Of a stretch of DNA of 35,951 nucleotides, positions 32,650 through 35,951 are shown in pieces. This DNA is from Pelomonas sp. KK5 (lineage in GTDB: Bacteria > Pseudomonadota > Gammaproteobacteria > Burkholderiales > Burkholderiaceae_C), in assembly GCF_001984095.1 (NCBI RefSeq), contig NZ_LYVQ01000040.1, forward strand, positions 1 to 35,951, given 5' to 3'. Made by a program: the position numbers and the translations under genes. The first letter of the stretch is position 1, and each line of letters starts with the position of its first letter. The notes beneath the pieces are model-generated. The model was not told the origin of the DNA. It saw only the letters and a list, made by a program, of their open reading frames with translations, and did not search any database.

Positions 32650-34389
32650 ATGCAATCTGCAATGCCTTGGCCCCATGCGGCCGGCCGGCTCCTGCTCGGC
32701 CTCCTTGCCACCTGCTGCTGGTGCAGCGCCGCCTGGTCCCAGGCCGAGATCCAGGGAGGCGCGGCCGCCACCGGCGTGCCGGTGCCGATCACCATCGCCG
32801 TGCCTCAGTCGCGGCTGGATGGGGCCGCCGGCGACAAGGCCAACTTCCTGCATTCCAACGGCAGCTATGCGCAGACGCGCTACTACGCCGCCAGCCAGAT
32901 CAACAGCGGCAATGTCGGCAAGCTGAGGCCCGTCTTCAACTTCCAGACCGCCGTCGTGGAATCGATGGAGACCGCGCCGATCGTCGTCGACGGCGTGATG
33001 TTCATCACCACCTCCTACAACCATGTGTACGCGCTGGACGCGGTCACCGGCAAGGAGTTCTGGCATTACAAGCACAAGATGGGCGCGGTGACGACCTACT
33101 GCTGCGGCCCCAACAACCGCGGCGTGGCCGTGCTGGGCGGCAAGCTCTACATGGGCACGCTGGACGCCAAGCTCGTGGCCCTGGACGCCAAGACCGGCAA
33201 CCCGCTGTGGCAGACCCAGATCGCCGACCCCGAGGCCGGCTACTCGGAGACGATGGCGCCGGTGGTCGTCGACAACACGGTGCTGATCGGCACCAACGGC
33301 GGCGAGTACGGCATCCGGGGCTTCGTCAAGGCCTTCGACGCCAACGACGGCCACCTGCTCTGGACCTTCTACACGATCCCGGAGAAGGGCCACGAGGGCA
33401 AGTGGGCCGTCAACGACGCCACCGGCCGCAACATGCTGCGCGACATCGCCGCGGAGAAGGACCAGTTCGCCAAGGGCGGCGGCGAGTTCTACAAGACCCT
33501 CGGCGGCGGCGTCTGGATGGCGCCGGCGGTGGACCGCGAGACCGGCACCGTGTTCTTCGTCGTCGGCAACCCGAGCCCCGACCTCTACGGCCGCGAACGC
33601 CCCGGCGACAACCTCTACACCGATTCGATCGTCGCCATCGACGTCAAGACCGGTGGCTACAAGTGGCACTACCAGTATGTCGCCCACGACGTCTGGGACC
33701 TGGACGCCGTCTCCCCGGTGATCCTGACCGAGGCGAAGGACAAGGCCGGCAAGCTGCGCAAGGTGGCCATCCACGGCGGCAAGACGGGCCATGTCTACGT
33801 GCACGACCGCGCCACCGGCGAGCTGATCCGCTTCAGCGACGCGATGATCCCGCAGGAGAACATGTGGGTGCTGCCCACGCCGCAGGGCGCGCGCATGCTG
33901 CCCGGCGCCAATGGCGGCGTCGAATGGAGCCCGATGGCCGTCAACCCGACGCTGCGCTATGCCTACGCCGCCAACCTGCACCAGCCGATGACCTACCACG
34001 TCGAGGAATCGCGTTATCCCGGCGGCAAGCTCTGGCTCGGCGGCGCCTTCAAGACCATCGCCAGCGAGAAGCAGTGGGGGCGCCTGTCGGCCGTCAATCT
34101 CGATACCGGCAAGATCGCCTGGCAGGTGGATACCGAGCAGCCGCTGATCGGCGGCGTGCTGGCCACGGCCGGCAACCTGGTGTTCAACGGCGAGGGCAAC
34201 GGCCTGTTCAGCGCCTTCGACGCCAAGACCGGCAAGATGCTCTGGCAGTACCCGTGCGGCGCGGGCGTCAACGCGCCCGCGGTCTCCTACATGGTCAAGG
34301 GCAAGCAGTACATCGCGGTGGCGGCCGGCGGCAACACGCAGCTGGATTTCAAGCGTGGCAACTCGGTGCTGGTGTTCGCGCTGCCCTGA
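32650..34389 (+). CDS. Periplasmic PQQ-dependent alcohol dehydrogenase-type quinoprotein
   Basis: A 579-residue eight-bladed propeller quinoprotein with signal peptide (residues about 1-31). It oxidises alcohols or similar substrates in the periplasm. Seen directly: the vicinal disulfide pair C151-C152 above PQQ ([12 protein letters not shown]), metal/PQQ-binding E219 ([10 protein letters not shown]), N307 (VVGNPSP), catalytic D350 (HDVWDLDAV), and six tryptophan-docking motifs such as [13 protein letters not shown] and [14 protein letters not shown]352, two after the catalytic Asp, is the position reported as Asp in lanthanide-dependent methanol dehydrogenases, but membrane glucose dehydrogenases also have Asp there. 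No haem domain; a cytochrome c gene follows. CCGGAG precedes ATG 32650. Substrate unknown. Confidence 0.93.
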   Translation: MQSAMPWPHAAGRLLLGLLATCCWCSAAWSQAEIQGGAAATGVPVPITIAVPQSRLDGAAGDKANFLHSNGSYAQTRYYAASQINSGNVGKLRPVFNFQTAVVESMETAPIVVDGVMFITTSYNHVYALDAVTGKEFWHYKHKMGAVTTYCCGPNNRGVAVLGGKLYMGTLDAKLVALDAKTGNPLWQTQIADPEAGYSETMAPVVVDNTVLIGTNGGEYGIRGFVKAFDANDGHLLWTFYTIPEKGHEGKWAVNDATGRNMLRDIAAEKDQFAKGGGEFYKTLGGGVWMAPAVDRETGTVFFVVGNPSPDLYGRERPGDNLYTDSIVAIDVKTGGYKWHYQYVAHDVWDLDAVSPVILTEAKDKAGKLRKVAIHGGKTGHVYVHDRATGELIRFSDAMIPQENMWVLPTPQGARMLPGANGGVEWSPMAVNPTLRYAYAANLHQPMTYHVEESRYPGGKLWLGGAFKTIASEKQWGRLSAVNLDTGKIAWQVDTEQPLIGGVLATAGNLVFNGEGNGLFSAFDAKTGKMLWQYPCGAGVNAPAVSYMVKGKQYIAVAAGGNTQLDFKRGNSVLVFALP

Positions 34390-34391
34390 CG

Positions 34392-34961
34392 ATGAGGGCC
34401 GTGCTGCTTGTGATGATCGTCGCGCTGCTGCCGGCCCTGCCGGCGGCGGCGCAGACCGCGCCGCCCGCCAAGGCGGCCACCTGCGTGGCCTGCCATGGCC
34501 CGATGGGCGCCCAGCCGATCCAGGGCGACTATCCGGTCCTGGCCGGCCAGACCTCGCGCTACCTCTACCTGCAGATGAAGGACTTCCAGGAAGGCCGGCG
34601 CGAGAACCCGCTGATGGCGCCGATGGTGGCCGGGCTTTCGCGCGACGAGATGCGCGAGATCGCCGACTATTTCGCGGCGCAGAAGCCACTGCCGCAGACC
34701 TTCGCGGTCGACGCGGCCAAGGCGAAGCTCGGCAAGGCCAAGGCCGACGAGACGCTGTGCGTGATGTGCCACCTGGGCGGCTTCTCGGGCCAGAACGAAG
34801 TGCCCAAGGTCGCCGGCCAGAACCACGACTACATCGTCAGGCAGCTGAGCGACTTCAAGGCGAAGAAGCGCACGAACGACGCGGGCACGATGACTTCAGT
34901 GGCCGGCACGCTCAGCGACGCCGACATCGAGAATCTCGCCCACTACATCACCGGGCTCTGA
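34392..34961 (+). CDS. Periplasmic dihaem cytochrome c (c4-like)
   Basis: A 189-residue cytochrome with a signal peptide (residues about 1-20, ending PAAAQ) and two class I cytochrome c domains, each with one haem motif: C31-V-A-C-H35 and C113-V-M-C-H117. Each domain ends with the amphipathic helix typical of c4 types (MREIADYFAAQ and IENLAHYITGL); nearby methionines could be sixth ligands. It starts two bases after the PQQ dehydrogenase stop, so it is almost certainly its electron acceptor, passing electrons to a terminal oxidase. It converges on ureG with a 4-base gap and no visible terminator. Confidence 0.94.
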   Translation: MRAVLLVMIVALLPALPAAAQTAPPAKAATCVACHGPMGAQPIQGDYPVLAGQTSRYLYLQMKDFQEGRRENPLMAPMVAGLSRDEMREIADYFAAQKPLPQTFAVDAAKAKLGKAKADETLCVMCHLGGFSGQNEVPKVAGQNHDYIVRQLSDFKAKKRTNDAGTMTSVAGTLSDADIENLAHYITGL

Positions 34962-34965
34962 CCGA

Positions 34966-35610
<645 letters not shown>

Positions 35611-35658
35611 CTGTTGAGTCTCGGCGTTAGGCGGCAGAAGAGGATGACCATAGCCTAG

Positions 35659-35698
35659 CAAAAACAAGACCCGCGGCGCGCGAGGCGTCGCGGGTCTT
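35659..35698 (-). terminator. Intrinsic terminator of the small Ala/Lys-rich gene
   Basis: AAGACCCGCG (35666-35675) pairs perfectly with CGCGGGTCTT (35689-35698), a 10-bp stem with a 13-base loop. On the minus strand it is followed by GTTTTTG. It separates the small gene at 35741-35935 from ureG. Confidence 0.85.
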
Positions 35699-35710
35699 CG
35701 AGCTCGGTGC

Positions 35711-35735
35711 GGGGGGCAGGTCTTGACTGCCCCCG
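35711..35735 (+). repeat. Dispersed inverted repeat, copy C
   Basis: GGGGGCAG (35712-35719) pairs with CTGCCCCC (35727-35734) across the 7-base loop GTCTTGA. GGGGGCAGGTCTTG is identical to the core at 21251-21264. It lies just after the stop of the small Ala/Lys-rich gene, as the other copies lie near gene ends. Confidence 0.65.
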
Positions 35736-35740
35736 CGGAC

Positions 35741-35935
35741 TCACTTGGCCGGCGCGTCGGCCTTGGGCGCGGCGGCGGCCGGCTTCTTCGCGTGCTTGGC
35801 ATGCGACTTGTGGGCCTTCGCCGGTGCGCTTGCCGCGGCCATCGGGGCCTTGGCGGCATCAGCGGCGGGCGGTGCTTCGGCGGCCATGGCAACACCGGCA
35901 ACCAGCATGGCGGGCATCAGGAGATAGGCTTTCAT
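35741..35935 (-). CDS. Small Ala/Lys-rich secreted protein
   Basis: A 64-residue protein with a signal peptide ([18 protein letters not shown], cleaved before AEAPP) and a mature part of almost only Ala, Lys, Pro, Ser, His and Asp (for example [17 protein letters not shown]). The basic, His-containing tail could bind metal or polyanions, or be disordered. No family recognised. CTGGAG precedes ATG 35935 and a strong terminator follows the gene, which supports it as a real transcription unit. The position upstream of ureG might hint at nickel, but the His content is low. Confidence 0.7.
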   Translation of the reverse strand: MKAYLLMPAMLVAGVAMAAEAPPAADAAKAPMAAASAPAKAHKSHAKHAKKPAAAAPKADAPAK

Positions 35936-35951
35936 CGGGAGGGCTCCAGGG

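Overview
The window is about 36 kb of GC-rich chromosomal DNA from a betaproteobacterium, most likely a member of Burkholderiales near the Rubrivivax/Roseateles/Leptothrix group. The basis is the conserved housekeeping order (fabF, rpoE, rseA, mucD, lepA, lepB, rnc, era, recO, pdxJ, acpS), RNase E next to a divergent rluC, the HAD-Rieske-sppA trio, Fur boxes of the TGCGAA type and a PEP-CTERM protein. The genus assignment is inference. I see no prophage, transposase, CRISPR array, tRNA or rRNA.

Layout. (1) 1-3939: end of fabF, a small YgfX-like membrane protein, the sigma-E operon rpoE-rseA and the serine protease mucD; rseB is missing. (2) 3940-4458: a non-coding gap with a cluster of DnaA-box-like sites, a candidate promoter plus small RNA or attenuator ending in a strong intrinsic terminator, and three consecutive perfect hairpins before lepA. 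(3) 4459-11761: a tightly packed translation, RNA-processing and secretion block (lepA, lepB, DUF4845, rnc, era, recO, pdxJ, a GNAT acetyltransferase, acpS). (4) 11746-16383, minus strand: a POT-family peptide transporter and the large RNase E gene, followed by a 620-base rne/rluC intergenic region. (5) 17005-21238: rluC, a HAD phosphatase, a Rieske protein, sppA and a lytic transglycosylase. (6) 21362-25241: small secreted, DUF72, thioesterase and cysteine-rich proteins, then a TrmB/LuxR-like regulator and a PEP-CTERM protein separated by a perfect 18-bp palindrome. (7) 25206-29086, minus strand: a monocarboxylate uptake module (response regulator, DUF3311, MctP-like symporter, cache-domain histidine kinase). 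(8) 29204-31812: an iron module, DUF2325 and hemP facing bfr and bfd, with three Fur-box-like sites. (9) 31832-35935: an ankyrin protein, a periplasmic PQQ dehydrogenase with a dihaem cytochrome c partner, the urease GTPase ureG and a small Ala/Lys-rich secreted protein.

The most coherent non-housekeeping systems are the Fur-controlled iron storage/release and haem-uptake group, the MctSR-MctP two-component carboxylate uptake system, and the two-gene PQQ dehydrogenase/cytochrome c chain. Most of what the genes do not explain lies in the intergenic DNA: palindromes, repeated motifs and the leader upstream of lepA. No single system here is clearly unprecedented; the strongest candidates for new biology are the lepA-upstream RNA/DnaA-box region, the regulator-palindrome-PEP-CTERM unit, and the DUF2325 protein in the iron cluster.
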